Assembly: GCA_030673895.1 (NCBI GenBank)
Contig: JAUTCR010000044.1
Coordinates: 1-64,000, forward strand
Reading direction: 5' to 3'
Origin: Verrucomicrobiota bacterium JB023
GTDB taxonomy: Bacteria > Verrucomicrobiota > Verrucomicrobiia > Verrucomicrobiales > Akkermansiaceae
DNA: 64,000 nucleotides
Positions 8,700 through 17,333 of this stretch are shown here, one piece after another (the stretch's first letter is position 1; each line of letters begins with the position of its first letter). Both the position numbers and the translations under genes were made by a program. The notes below the pieces were generated by a model. The model did no database searches. It was not told where the DNA came from and saw nothing but the letters and a program-made list of their open reading frames with translations.

Positions 8700-9066
8700 G
8701 ATGTTGTATGCTGAATGACGCGGGATACTGGTTTCCTCAGTTGACTAGTAAAGCAAGAAGTCCTGCTTTCCCGGAATCCTGAGGGCCTGCCCGGTCTGTG
8801 CATCCTTCAACGACCAAGGTTTCTGTTTCTTGGTTTTCGTTGGAGAAATTTTTTGAAAGAAGCCGGTCCGCTTATTCTCCCTAATAGAGGGGAAAGGGGG
8901 CTGCGGGGTAAGGGTTGAGAGCATTTTTTTGAGCGCGAACTTTTGACCCGTTTCGGGGGGAGGTTGAGTTGGCAGCTTCTTGGCTCGAACCCGCCGGGGA
9001 GAGATTTTTCGATAATTGGTCTTTCGTTGTTGCAAATGATTCTCAATAAGGTTTCTTTCTCCCGAC
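8700..9066. other. Divergent intergenic region between exbB and feoA
   Basis: About 370 bp separate two divergent operons and must hold both promoters. A Fur-box-like palindrome at 9030-9049 faces feoA, and GATAAT at 9011-9016 is a possible -10 element. A minus-strand frame crosses the region (8745-9068 and on into feoA), but its product is Lys/Pro-rich, low in complexity and antisense to feoA at its 5' end, so I do not call it. Nothing else is recognisable. Confidence 0.5.
9030..9049 (+). promoter_or_regulatory. Fur-box-like operator upstream of feoA
   Basis: The reverse complement contains TTGAGAATCATTTGC, close to the classical Fur core (GATAATGATAATCATTATC family) with two half-sites around a central C. 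It ends 17 bp before the feoA ATG. A 20-bp site identical at 17 positions lies upstream of piuC at 62145-62164, which strengthens the call. Expected role: iron-dependent repression of ferrous iron uptake. Confidence 0.65.
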
Positions 9067-9318
9067 ATGGCACTCACTCCCTCCAAATTGTTTGTCGATA
9101 GCACGGTCTCGCTGACGAAGGCGGCGGCCGGCTGTGACCTGCAGGTGGAGTCGGTGGGAGGGCCTGATTGTTCGCAGCTCCGTGATCTTGGATTCTGCGA
9201 GCAAATGCGGGTGCGCAAGATTGCCAATGGGCGCAATCTGATCTGCACGGTGTGTGGATCCCGGCTCGCGATTTCGAGTCATCTGGCTGACCACATTCAG
9301 GTCAAGCAATTGAGTTAA
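9067..9318 (+). CDS. feoA: FeoA-domain protein, ferrous iron transport
   Basis: 83 residues with the SH3-like FeoA fold: CSQLRDLGFCEQMRVRKIANG followed by a beta strand and SSHLADHIQV. FeoA is a small cytoplasmic partner that modulates FeoB. It carries extra cysteines (CTVCGSRL), common in bacterial FeoA. It is followed after 11 bp by feoB and preceded by a Fur-like box, so it is the first gene of the ferrous iron operon. Confidence 0.92.
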   Translation: MALTPSKLFVDSTVSLTKAAAGCDLQVESVGGPDCSQLRDLGFCEQMRVRKIANGRNLICTVCGSRLAISSHLADHIQVKQLS

Positions 9319-9329
9319 GAGCGGAGATA

Positions 9330-11360
9330 ATGAGTGAGGCCCTCGTGCAAGAGCAGGCCGCACCACGCCTCGCGCTGGTCGGTCATCCTAATGTCGGTAA
9401 GTCGACGTTATTCAATGCGTTGACCGGCAGTCGGGCGAAGGTGGGGAATTATGGTGGTGTGACGGTCGGCGTCAAAACGGGTGAACTCTTTACGCCGCAT
9501 GGTCAGAAGCTGGAGCTTGCTGATTTGCCGGGCTGCCTGTCCTTGGTGTCACGTGCCGATGACGAGGCGGTGACCCGGGATGTTCTTCTGGGGATTAATG
9601 GGGCTCCCGCGCCTGACCTTGTTGTCTGCGTGGTCGATGCCTCCGCGCTTGAGCGGCATCTCCCCCTCGTGCTGCAGGTCATTGAGCTGAGGCTTCCTGC
9701 GGTGCTTGTCCTGAACAAGATTGATTTGGCAGAGAGCCAGGGCGTCTCGGTGGATGCGACCTTGCTCTCGGAAGAAGTGGGTCTGCCCGTCATCCCGATT
9801 CGTGCGGATGAGGGGGTGGGGGTTCTCGATTTGAAGCAAGCTCTCCGGTTCCCCTTTCCCCGCAGTGCGCCCAAAAGCTGGCACGCGGCAAAAAAATCGG
9901 AGCAGGCGATTGGTGAGCTTTCCGAGCGTTTCAATGCGCTCGGTCTAGTCAATCCGGACCGGCAAGCTTGGCTGGCACTCGCGGACGAGGGGTTTCGAAA
10001 AAACTTGAGTAGCGAGGCTCAGGCCGAGGTGCATGGGGTCGTGGAGGAGTCGGACGGCGGATTGACTCCGGGAGAGGATCTGGAGAGCGCTCGTCGCGAG
10101 CGAGTGAGGGAAATCGTCAACATCGCGGTCAATGAGCACGCTGGCGAGCAATCGGCACTGACGGACAAGATCGATGCCGAGCTGCTCCATCCGGTGCGGG
10201 GGCTACTCTATCTGGCTCTCATCTTCTTCCTTCTTTTTTGGAGTATTTTCAAATGGGCGGAGGCGCCCATGACCTTCGTCGAGGATGTCTTCGGTGCCGC
10301 AGGTGACTTTGCCCGCAGCGCATTGCCCGAGGGCCTGTTCACGGATCTGATTGTCGAGGGCATAATTGGCGGCGTGGGCGGCGTGGTTGTTTTTCTTCCT
10401 CAGATTCTCCTGCTGTTCCTGTTTCTCGGCATTCTGGAGTCGACAGGTTATATGGCTCGCGCCGCGTTTCTGATGGATGGCGTCATGAGTCGCGTCGGAT
10501 TGAGCGGTCGTAGTTTCCTCCCGCTCTTGAGCGGCTATGCCTGCGCCATTCCCGGGGTGATGGCGACGCGCTCCGTGCCGAGCGCCAAGGAGCGGTTGCT
10601 GACCATTCTCATTCTTCCATGGATGTCCTGTAGTGCCCGGCTGCCGGTCTATCTCCTGCTGATCCCGCTCATGGTGGCCGGGGTTTTTCAGCAGGCGTTG
10701 GTGATGTTTGGCCTATATGCCCTCGGCACCGTGACTGCTTTTGTCGTTGCCCGCTTGCTGAAAGGTACGGTCGGGCTGGCCAAGGACCATCAGCCCAGCT
10801 TCCTGATGGAGCTTCCTCCCTACCGAGCCCCGGATTGGCGCTATATCGCGCGTCATCTCTTGGAGAGAGCGACTGCCTTTCTTGTCAAGGCGGGCACCGT
10901 GATTCTCGCCATCTCGGTCATTCTGTGGGCTTTGGCAACTTTCCCGAAAGCGCCTTCCGGCGAAGAAAGTGACCAATTCGAGTATTCTGCCATGGGCCGG
11001 ATGGGGCAGGCCATTGAGCCCGTGGTCGCGCCTCTGGGATGGGACGCCCGTCTCGGGACGGCGATGCTGGCCTCCTTTTCCGCGCGAGAGGTCTTCAATT
11101 CACAGGTAGCGATTTCTTATGCGGTCGATGAGGAGGATGATGACGCGGTGCGGGAAGAATTCCGCCGCTCATACGAGCTGCCGACGGTCCTCTCCTTGCT
11201 CGTCTTCTACGTCTTCGCGCTGCAATGCTTCCCGACGACGGTCGTGGTGGCCCGGGAGAGTAAGTCATGGAAGGTGGCGATAGGCCAGCTGGCCGGCATG
11301 AGTATCTTCGCCTATGTAGCAGCGTTGGCGACGTTTCATCTTTCAGCCCTCTTCTTATGA
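9330..11360 (+). CDS. feoB: Ferrous iron transport protein B
   Basis: 676 residues. The N-terminal G domain has G1 GHPNVGKS at residues 18-25, G3 DLPG near 66 and G4 NKID near 131; a spacer and a membrane region with many helices follow from about residue 290 (for example GLLYLALIFFLLFWSIFKW). The core Gate motif CAIPGVMATR and later MSCSARLPVY are the FeoB permease signatures. It imports Fe2+ across the inner membrane. It is shorter than the E. coli protein (773) but complete. It overlaps the next gene by ATGA at 11357-11360. Confidence 0.96.
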   Translation: MSEALVQEQAAPRLALVGHPNVGKSTLFNALTGSRAKVGNYGGVTVGVKTGELFTPHGQKLELADLPGCLSLVSRADDEAVTRDVLLGINGAPAPDLVVCVVDASALERHLPLVLQVIELRLPAVLVLNKIDLAESQGVSVDATLLSEEVGLPVIPIRADEGVGVLDLKQALRFPFPRSAPKSWHAAKKSEQAIGELSERFNALGLVNPDRQAWLALADEGFRKNLSSEAQAEVHGVVEESDGGLTPGEDLESARRERVREIVNIAVNEHAGEQSALTDKIDAELLHPVRGLLYLALIFFLLFWSIFKWAEAPMTFVEDVFGAAGDFARSALPEGLFTDLIVEGIIGGVGGVVVFLPQILLLFLFLGILESTGYMARAAFLMDGVMSRVGLSGRSFLPLLSGYACAIPGVMATRSVPSAKERLLTILILPWMSCSARLPVYLLLIPLMVAGVFQQALVMFGLYALGTVTAFVVARLLKGTVGLAKDHQPSFLMELPPYRAPDWRYIARHLLERATAFLVKAGTVILAISVILWALATFPKAPSGEESDQFEYSAMGRMGQAIEPVVAPLGWDARLGTAMLASFSAREVFNSQVAISYAVDEEDDDAVREEFRRSYELPTVLSLLVFYVFALQCFPTTVVVARESKSWKVAIGQLAGMSIFAYVAALATFHLSALFL

Positions 11361-11509
11361 TTGATTGGCAACTCATCGCGACAGGAGCCGCGATTGGCGT
11401 AGCGCTTGGTTTCCTCTTCCGAAAAAACTTCAGGAAGAAGAAGTCTGGCTGCGGAGGGGGCTGCGGATGTGACTTGGCCAAGAAGAAGTCCGCCACCAAA
11501 GCGGATTAA
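11357..11509 (+). CDS. FeoB-associated Cys-rich membrane protein
   Basis: 50 residues: one N-terminal membrane helix (MIDWQLIATGAAIGVALGFL), a basic patch, and a Cys/Gly cluster CGGGCGCDL. This is the pattern of the small FeoB-associated Cys-rich proteins that take the place of FeoC in many phyla. The ATG at 11357 overlaps the feoB stop (ATGA), which fixes the start; a longer upstream frame lies inside feoB. The cysteines may bind iron or a cluster; this is inference. Confidence 0.85.
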   Translation: MIDWQLIATGAAIGVALGFLFRKNFRKKKSGCGGGCGCDLAKKKSATKAD

Positions 11510-11581
11510 GTGCCCCTTTCGACAGGATAATAAATTCTATCTTTCTCGATCCCCCTGACTTTGTTACCTCTCGGGGGGATA

Positions 11582-12514
11582 ATGGACGGAAACAAGCTGC
11601 CGTTTTTTGAGAAGCTTTGGGCCTCTTGTTACTTCCGGGTGCGATGCCCGGTCGAGGGGGTTCGTCTGCCTGATGAATTGGCGGAGAAGCTCGCCCGTGA
11701 GCTGATGGAGCGTCTCATGAGCCGCTACCCGACCTTACCGGGTCGCTCCGAATTCTCGGCCGCTCTGCTTGATGAGGCCCACGAAGCCTCGCGGTATCAT
11801 GTTCGAGTTGATCGGAGAGAGAATGGCGACCACCAGCTTCATCACGATCCCGAGGATCAACGCTACGAGCGTAATCTTAACCTCGATCATCTCCAGACGC
11901 GGGAGCAAGGCCGGGAAGGAGAGCGGGAGTGGAATGATTTGGCTCCATTGCTCAAGCCATTCGGCCTGGCAATTCTTCATCGCAAGGGGGTCCGCGACCA
12001 GGATGCGGAAGATGTCTTCATGGAGACCTTTGCCGAGCTGCCGCGACCCAAGGGTTCTGACAACAAGGCACCCATCGAGACGATCATGGTTTTTGAGGAG
12101 GTGATTCCGCTCTTCACCAAGATGCTGCAGTTTCGCGCCATTGACTGGCGGCGGAAGCAGTCGGCGTTAAAGAATCAGCCAAACACGCAGCACTCCTTCG
12201 ACGAGCTTACCGACAATCCGGACAACGCCCGCCAATTCGAAGACGAATCCGCCCGCTCGTTTGGTGACGTGGCCCATCTTGGATTCGACCGCATCTACAA
12301 TCTCTGTGAAGAAGCCCTGTCTCCCCTAGAGTGGGAGCTGATCTTCGCCATCTACGTGGCGCAGACCCACACCATGGGGGAGCTCCTTCAAGAGGAGGAA
12401 ATTCTAAAAAAACTCTCTCTCAAGCCCTCCGACTCCACTTCGAAAAAACGCCGAATTCTCAACGACTTGCTCCACGAGGCGCTCCGCAAATTGGCGGCTG
12501 CTCTGCAAAATTAA
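11582..12514 (+). CDS. Possible ECF-type RNA polymerase sigma factor (divergent)
   Basis: 310 residues from the ATG at 11582, which follows a G-rich GGGGGGAT. Residues about 119-195 resemble sigma region 2: a helix ending in RDQDAEDVFMETFAEL, close to the ECF pattern DAEDLVQETF, then MLQFRAIDWRRKQSA. The C-terminal third (LSPLEWELIFAIYVA, then a Lys-rich end with DSTSKKRRILNDLLHEALRK) could be region 4, but its helix-turn-helix is unusual. The N-terminal 100 residues have no sigma counterpart. The next gene encodes a single-pass membrane protein like a sigma-controlling partner. The sigma call rests on one motif and context, so it could be another helical DNA-binding protein. Confidence 0.5.
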   Translation: MDGNKLPFFEKLWASCYFRVRCPVEGVRLPDELAEKLARELMERLMSRYPTLPGRSEFSAALLDEAHEASRYHVRVDRRENGDHQLHHDPEDQRYERNLNLDHLQTREQGREGEREWNDLAPLLKPFGLAILHRKGVRDQDAEDVFMETFAELPRPKGSDNKAPIETIMVFEEVIPLFTKMLQFRAIDWRRKQSALKNQPNTQHSFDELTDNPDNARQFEDESARSFGDVAHLGFDRIYNLCEEALSPLEWELIFAIYVAQTHTMGELLQEEEILKKLSLKPSDSTSKKRRILNDLLHEALRKLAAALQN

Positions 12515-12573
12515 AAAAACAGGCGGGAATCACACGGTAGTTGCCAATGTCCCCCACCCAGACTTGCCCAAAT

Positions 12574-13161
12574 ATGGACAACGATATCCCAGAAGACCTC
12601 AAGGCGATGAAAAGCATGCTCGAACAAAGCCTCCAACCTCCGGCAGGAGAGGATGTGCCTCCCCTTCCCGAGGATCTGAGGGAGCGGCTGCTAGGCCAAT
12701 ACGGCCCGATGCAGAGCCGTGCGGCGGCGACGGCCAAGCCTTCTTTTTGGTCGGCCCTTGGCCAGCTTTTTGCTCAACCCGCCTTTTCGGGCGCTTTGGC
12801 TGCAGTGGTGCTCTTGGCCGTTATCGGCGCCTTGAGCCTGAGACCGGATGGAGCTGTCGGAGAGGGTGTGGATACTGTCCGCGATGTGGCCCCTCCAGCA
12901 GCCCAAGCGCAATCGATCGTGATTCTCTATCAAGTCGAGCCGGAGCAACGGGAGGAGTTCCTTGAGAGCGGTTACTTCGATAAAGAGAGCGTGAAGACCA
13001 CGGCATCGTCGGCCGAACTCGAAGAGCTTGTCGCCCGACCTGGCAAGAGTGTCGTCATTGATGGCGCGGCCGGGGAGATTCGTGGCGAGGATGGCAGCGT
13101 CCGCCCGCTTCCAGAGAAGGCCGAGGAGGTCGCGGAGGTGGTGCTGGAGATGTTAGGGTAA
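12574..13161 (+). CDS. Single-pass membrane protein, possible anti-sigma partner
   Basis: 195 residues from ATG 12574 (other starts: TTG 12541, ATG 12547; none has a Shine-Dalgarno). Layout: a cytoplasmic N-terminal part of about 70 residues with IPEDLKAMKSMLEQS and DLRERLLGQYG, one membrane helix (AFSGALAAVVLLAVIGALSL), then an exported domain of about 105 residues (SIVILYQVEPEQREEFLESG, later KSVVIDGAAGEIRGEDGSVR). This topology and the position 60 bp after a sigma-like gene fit an anti-sigma factor. There is no HXXXCXXC zinc motif, so it is not a classical ZAS protein. The assignment is by context only. Confidence 0.5.
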   Translation: MDNDIPEDLKAMKSMLEQSLQPPAGEDVPPLPEDLRERLLGQYGPMQSRAAATAKPSFWSALGQLFAQPAFSGALAAVVLLAVIGALSLRPDGAVGEGVDTVRDVAPPAAQAQSIVILYQVEPEQREEFLESGYFDKESVKTTASSAELEELVARPGKSVVIDGAAGEIRGEDGSVRPLPEKAEEVAEVVLEMLG

Positions 13162-13197
13162 GAGTCTCCATTCGCTCGCCCGGCCACAGGCATCAGT

Positions 13198-14091
13198 TCA
13201 CTCCGGGCGCCAAGCGAGTTCTTCCAAGAGCGCCTCGAACGCTTTGCCATATTCCACGTAGGAGGAGTAACATTGGTCCCAATCCGGCTCCTCGCCCTCG
13301 GTGGCATGGAAGACGGTGGCCACGTGAGGCTCAATAGCGAGGCCCCCGTCGTAGCCGGCCGCTTTCAATTCGCGGAGAATTTCCTTCACTTTCGCCTGAC
13401 CTTCCCCCGGTAGGGTGTATTGCGCGGGCTCGGTTTCGCCCTCGGGTGGATTGGTGCAGTCCTTGATGTGGACGTGGACGACGTGCTCTCGTACCGCTTG
13501 GAAGAATTCCATCGGGTCTTGCCAAGGGAATGATCCGTCGGGCGATGGTTTGGAGCGATCCTTTTGGAAGACTGGATTGGCGGTATCGAAGATGAGCTTG
13601 AGGCCGGGCACTTCCTCCACCAGGCGGAGGGTGTGTTCCGGGGAGAAGCCGCCCCAGTTCATGCAATTCTCGTGCGCGGCCACCAGGCCGGCTTCCTCAA
13701 AGCGTTTCACGATCTCCCGCAGACGGCGAAAGCGCTCTGCCTCGTGCTGGTCTTCTCCCCAAGGTTTTTGGGCGTAGGACATGATGCGAATCAGCGGGGT
13801 GCCAAGACGCTTCATGCGCGGGATGGCCCGATCGATCTCGGCCAAGGTGAGGTCGAAATCCGATTCGATGGGTTTGGCCCAATTACCAATGAGTGAGCCG
13901 AATTCAGGTATGGTGATGCCGGCATCATCAAGCTGATCGGCGACTTCGGCGAAATCGCCTTCCGGGAGTTCATGAAGATTAGCCCCATTGACGCCCCGAG
14001 CTGAGATCCGGCTCCAGCCGAGTTCTTTGGTAGCCTTGATTTGGGTCGTCAGGTCGCGTGCCGCTTCGTCTGCAAATCCGGTGAGGAACAT
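13198..14091 (-). CDS. Sugar phosphate isomerase/epimerase family TIM-barrel protein
   Basis: 297 residues of the xylose-isomerase-like TIM barrel family (AP_endonuc_2). Barrel strands and probable metal ligands are visible: LIRIMSYAQKP, VAAHENCMNWGG (Glu), LKLIFDTANPVF (Asp), VVHVHIKDCTN (His/Asp) and GGLAIEPHV (Glu). There is no signal peptide, so it acts in the cytoplasm on an unknown sugar or polyol. It lies 51 bp downstream of the MYG1-family gene on the same strand and converges with the membrane protein gene on the plus strand. Confidence 0.8.
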   Translation of the reverse strand: MFLTGFADEAARDLTTQIKATKELGWSRISARGVNGANLHELPEGDFAEVADQLDDAGITIPEFGSLIGNWAKPIESDFDLTLAEIDRAIPRMKRLGTPLIRIMSYAQKPWGEDQHEAERFRRLREIVKRFEEAGLVAAHENCMNWGGFSPEHTLRLVEEVPGLKLIFDTANPVFQKDRSKPSPDGSFPWQDPMEFFQAVREHVVHVHIKDCTNPPEGETEPAQYTLPGEGQAKVKEILRELKAAGYDGGLAIEPHVATVFHATEGEEPDWDQCYSSYVEYGKAFEALLEELAWRPE

Positions 14092-14142
14092 GCGGCTATT
14101 AACCCCGGCGAGGGGGCAATGAACGAGGAATTTTTCCTACTT

Positions 14143-15000
14143 TTAGCCCCCATAGGAGCGGAGGAGCAGTTCCCTCAAGCGTTCCAGCCCGGTGGCCGAC
14201 GTTTTTGCCACGAAGCCCCGATTATGCGCGAAATGCACGTCGTTCTCCTCGCGGATTCGATTGAAGTCGAGGAGGAGGGAGTCGCGGAAGCGGGATAGGG
14301 CGTAGCCTTGGCCGCGCCGGTCCGGATAAATGGTGGCGACAACGGTATCGGAGAACGATTGTGACTCAATATAGCGAGCCACCCCGAGGGATGGATCGGT
14401 GGGGGGCGGATCCTCGCGAGGGAGGAAGAGGGCCTTGTTGCCCCCAGGTAGATCGAGCCATTGAGCGTGATGGGCGATGTCCTCAAGCCGTCCTTTGAGC
14501 TTGCGGAGGTAGGTGAGGGTGTCCTCGCCGATCATGCGCATCAATTCCCATAGCATATCCCCCGGGTGAAGGGTCTCGGCGCGCGCAAAGGCGCGGAGAA
14601 TGGTGCCGTCGATGGGGGAATTGAGCTGGGCCAGGTGCTCGCGGGAGAGGCCGAGCCAGCGGGCTGTCTCGACGGGGCCACGCGTGTCAAAGTATTCAGC
14701 CGGCTCCAGCCACTCGCAGAATTTGCGGGCATCATCGTATAGCTCAAGGTGTTGCAGAACAAGGGAGAGCGCGCAAATCGGGGGGTGATCGGCGGGAAAT
14801 TGGTGGTGGTCGAAGTTATTGGAGTCAGGCTCGTGCTGACCGCCTACGTCGACGACGATAATCTCTGGATCAGCGAGATCCGCCTCGGTGGGTTCCCGGC
14901 GGATGATGGGAACGGGATAGGGCGAGAGGAGCAGGGAACAGGCGAGGAATTCGTCCTTATGGGCTGGTCCCGGATGGGTGACGATTTGAGTGGGTGGCAT
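14143..15000 (-). CDS. MYG1/UPF0160-family protein
   Basis: 285 residues. The N-terminal motif THPGPAHKDEFLACSLL, the DVGG at 51-54 and FDHHQ at 63-67 are the metal-binding signature of MYG1 proteins, which relate to DHH phosphoesterases. Eukaryotic MYG1 is a 3'-5' RNA exonuclease; bacterial members are mostly uncharacterised. The C-terminal half shows the conserved YALSRFRDSLLLDFNRI and GFVAKTSATGLERLREL. It is somewhat shorter than eukaryotic members. Neighbours on the same strand do not suggest a pathway. Confidence 0.8.
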   Translation of the reverse strand: MPPTQIVTHPGPAHKDEFLACSLLLSPYPVPIIRREPTEADLADPEIIVVDVGGQHEPDSNNFDHHQFPADHPPICALSLVLQHLELYDDARKFCEWLEPAEYFDTRGPVETARWLGLSREHLAQLNSPIDGTILRAFARAETLHPGDMLWELMRMIGEDTLTYLRKLKGRLEDIAHHAQWLDLPGGNKALFLPREDPPPTDPSLGVARYIESQSFSDTVVATIYPDRRGQGYALSRFRDSLLLDFNRIREENDVHFAHNRGFVAKTSATGLERLRELLLRSYGG

Positions 15001-15096
15001 GGATAATTCGAGAGATGGGCCGTTTGGCCGGTTGCGTCATAGGTGTGCCAGATTGAATCGCACCGTCGGGTGCGACAAAAAAGAGCGAGAAGGAAA

Positions 15097-15777
15097 TCAG
15101 TCTAGGATGCCGTCGAAGGCAGGGGGGATGATGACCTCATCCCCGACTTGGATGTCAGGAAGGTCGCCCACCGCCTTCACCGAGGCGACGTACTGGCCAT
15201 CACCCGCGCGATCGACGTGGAGTCGGCAGAGGACGCCATTGTTGCGCCGGATGCCAAGCTCTTGGCCAACCGAGAAGTTGGCCGAGGGAGTGGGGTCAAG
15301 GGTCACGAACCCGAATTCCTTGTCGTAGCCCAGTACCGTGGCTTGCAGGATGGCTTGCTCAATGAGCTTGGGCCGGCTGGAGCTCTTGGTAGGCGCTGGC
15401 TCAGGTTCCTCCACGACGGGAGTTGGCTCAGGAGCGGGCGGAGCTGGCTGGGAGGCCAAGTCGCGTAGATCGCGCTCGAGGTTGTTGTTTCGTTCCTCGG
15501 CTTGCGCCAATCGCTGCTTGATGCTTTCAAGCTCTGGATCGGCGGTGGTCGGAGCCTCCACGGGGGTGGAAGGAAGGTAACTGTAGGGGCTGAGGTAGCT
15601 TTGCTTCTGCTTCTCCAGCTCCATTCGTGCGAGGCGCATCTCTTCAAGATCCTGCTTCAGCTCGGCGAGCTCGTCGGAGCTCTGGCCCGACTGCTTGTTC
15701 ATATTCGTGATCGAGAGAACGAGCGCCACCACCAGCAAGCCGCCAGCGGTACCAATGAGGAGTGAAGATGAATTCAT
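15097..15777 (-). CDS. Membrane-anchored coiled-coil protein of unknown function
   Basis: 226 residues: an N-terminal membrane helix (SLLIGTAGGLLVVALVLSIT), a long coiled coil (ELAELKQDLEEMRLARMELE, later LESIKQRLAQAEERNNNLER), a Pro-rich linker (PAPPAPEPTPVVEEPEPAP) and a C-terminal beta domain of about 85 residues (ATVLGYDKEFGFVTLDP, then GQELGIRRNN, then VGDEVIIPP). The last part resembles the paired beta domain seen near the C-terminus of other PVC envelope coiled-coil proteins. It is probably anchored in the inner membrane with the coil outside. It diverges from holA. No function can be assigned. Confidence 0.75.
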   Translation of the reverse strand: MNSSSLLIGTAGGLLVVALVLSITNMNKQSGQSSDELAELKQDLEEMRLARMELEKQKQSYLSPYSYLPSTPVEAPTTADPELESIKQRLAQAEERNNNLERDLRDLASQPAPPAPEPTPVVEEPEPAPTKSSSRPKLIEQAILQATVLGYDKEFGFVTLDPTPSANFSVGQELGIRRNNGVLCRLHVDRAGDGQYVASVKAVGDLPDIQVGDEVIIPPAFDGILD

Positions 15778-15891
15778 TACGGAGCCTTAGAGGAGTCCGC
15801 ATGGTTTTTCCAGCGGATTATTTTTCGACGGCAGGGGGCTGGCTCACTAAAAAAAATCGACGGATCGAGCTGGGCAGGTTGAACTCGTCGC

Positions 15892-16971
15892 GTGGCCATA
15901 CACGCGGTTTTCGGAACAGACGAGGGACGGGTCTCGGAAGAGGCCCATGCTTTGTTCGAGAAGTTGAAGCCGGCGGATGGTGATGAGTTTGCCAATGACC
16001 TGATTGAGGGCGTGGCCGACCATGCCGAGCACGCCCACGAGCTGGCCTCTCGCACGATCGAAGCGATTCAGACGATTGGTTTCTTCGGCGGGGCGAAGGT
16101 GGTTTGGCTCAAGGGCGCGACCTTCCTAGGAGATGACCGCACCGGCGGAGCGGAGCGAGCGAAGCAGGGGGTGGAGAATTTACTCGATTGCCTGAAGGCA
16201 GGGGTGCCGCCTGAGGTGGAGGTGTTGATCTCCGCGCCGGCGATCGACAAGCGCCGAGCCTTCTACAAGTGGCTGGCCAAGAATGCCAATCTCAAGACCT
16301 ACGATAAGATTGATATCTCCAAGGAAGGCTGGGAGGAGGAGGTCGCCGCCATGGTGACTCGCCGGGCCGGTGAGCTGGGGCTGGAGTTTGATGGAGACGC
16401 TCTCGACCTCTTCGTGCAGCTGGCGGGAGAGGATACCCGCCAAGTCAGTAATGAGCTGGAGAAGATCTCGCTCTATCTGGGATCCGGCGGACGGGTCACC
16501 TTGGCTGATGTGCGCACGATGGTGCCTCCCACCCGCAAGGGGGTCATCTGGGAAATTGGTCGGGCAATCGAGCGGGGAGAAGCCGCTCGCGCTGTCGCTC
16601 TCATTGATGCCCAGCTCGACAAGGGAGAAAATGCCATCGGCCTCATGCGGGCGGCTATCATCCCGACCGTGCGCAATCAGTTTTTCGCCAAGTTGGCTCT
16701 GGAGGCAGGAGCCCGCCCCGGGAACTACCGCGCCTTCCAGTCCGCGCTCGAAGGCTTGCCACCAGAGAAACGAGCGGTCTTTCCAAAGAAAAAGGATGGT
16801 GGGATCAATGCCTGGGGGCTAATGCAAGCGGTCGGTAAGGTGAATCAAAAATCTCTTCCCAAGCTGAGGCAGGCCATGGCGAGCGCGCTAAAGGCTGACA
16901 AGTCGCTGGTGACAACTGGACTAGACCACCGCTTGGTCTTGCACCGGCTGGTAGTGGAATTAATTGGATGA
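15892..16971 (+). CDS. holA: DNA polymerase III delta subunit
   Basis: 359 residues with a GTG start (MAIHAVFGTDEGRVSEEA). The delta fold of the clamp loader is recognised from FFGGAKVVWLKGATFLGD, then PPEVEVLISAPAIDKRRAFY, LDLFVQLAGEDTRQVSNELEKISLY (the conserved D-x-R-x-x-x-N-E-L-E-K motif) and IGLMRAAIIPTVRNQF. Delta opens the beta sliding clamp. The divergent length and delayed motifs are usual for non-proteobacterial HolA. Its stop overlaps the next gene by ATGA, so holA, the TauE-like gene and the MOSC gene are probably cotranscribed. Confidence 0.9.
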   Translation: MAIHAVFGTDEGRVSEEAHALFEKLKPADGDEFANDLIEGVADHAEHAHELASRTIEAIQTIGFFGGAKVVWLKGATFLGDDRTGGAERAKQGVENLLDCLKAGVPPEVEVLISAPAIDKRRAFYKWLAKNANLKTYDKIDISKEGWEEEVAAMVTRRAGELGLEFDGDALDLFVQLAGEDTRQVSNELEKISLYLGSGGRVTLADVRTMVPPTRKGVIWEIGRAIERGEAARAVALIDAQLDKGENAIGLMRAAIIPTVRNQFFAKLALEAGARPGNYRAFQSALEGLPPEKRAVFPKKKDGGINAWGLMQAVGKVNQKSLPKLRQAMASALKADKSLVTTGLDHRLVLHRLVVELIG

Positions 16972-17333
16972 AACTCGCAATTACTGCTTTAATCGTTGGT
17001 TTGGCGGCGGGGCTGATTTCCGCCCTCTGCGGAGTCGGTGGAGGCATTTTGCTCGTCCCCGCCTTTGTCATCGGTCTCGGTCTCGACCAAAAGAATGCGG
17101 TCGCGACTTCCCTGGCAATCGTGGTGATCTCTGCTGGCATTGGCACCTTGAATCACACCGTTAAGCAAACGGGATTAATCGAATGGAAGCTGGTCGCGCT
17201 GACAGCACTCGGGACGGCCTTGGCTTCCTGGTTCGGCACCGACCTGATGCGCAGCCTGCAGAGTGCGACGCTAACGAAAATCTTCGGAGTCGCTCTCGTC
17301 ATCGTTGGAGCCCGCATGTTATTCGAGAAATGA
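16968..17333 (+). CDS. Half-size TauE/SafE-family membrane protein
   Basis: 121 residues with four hydrophobic segments and the TauE/SafE N-terminal signature GLISALCGVGGGILLVPAFV, then KNAVATSLAIVVISAGIGT. Full-length members have about 250 residues and two such halves; this one ends after the first half, so it probably works as a dimer or with another half. The family exports sulfite, sulfoacetate or other small anions. It overlaps holA and the MOSC gene by ATGA at both ends. No frameshift or second-half remnant follows, so it is not a broken gene. Confidence 0.85.
   Translation: MKLAITALIVGLAAGLISALCGVGGGILLVPAFVIGLGLDQKNAVATSLAIVVISAGIGTLNHTVKQTGLIEWKLVALTALGTALASWFGTDLMRSLQSATLTKIFGVALVIVGARMLFEK

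Noticed and set aside
8745-9248. Minus-strand frame across the exbB-feoA gap
   Set aside because: Its 5' half is antisense to feoA and the rest is Lys/Pro-rich without a motif. A shorter version starting near 9066 remains a faint possibility.
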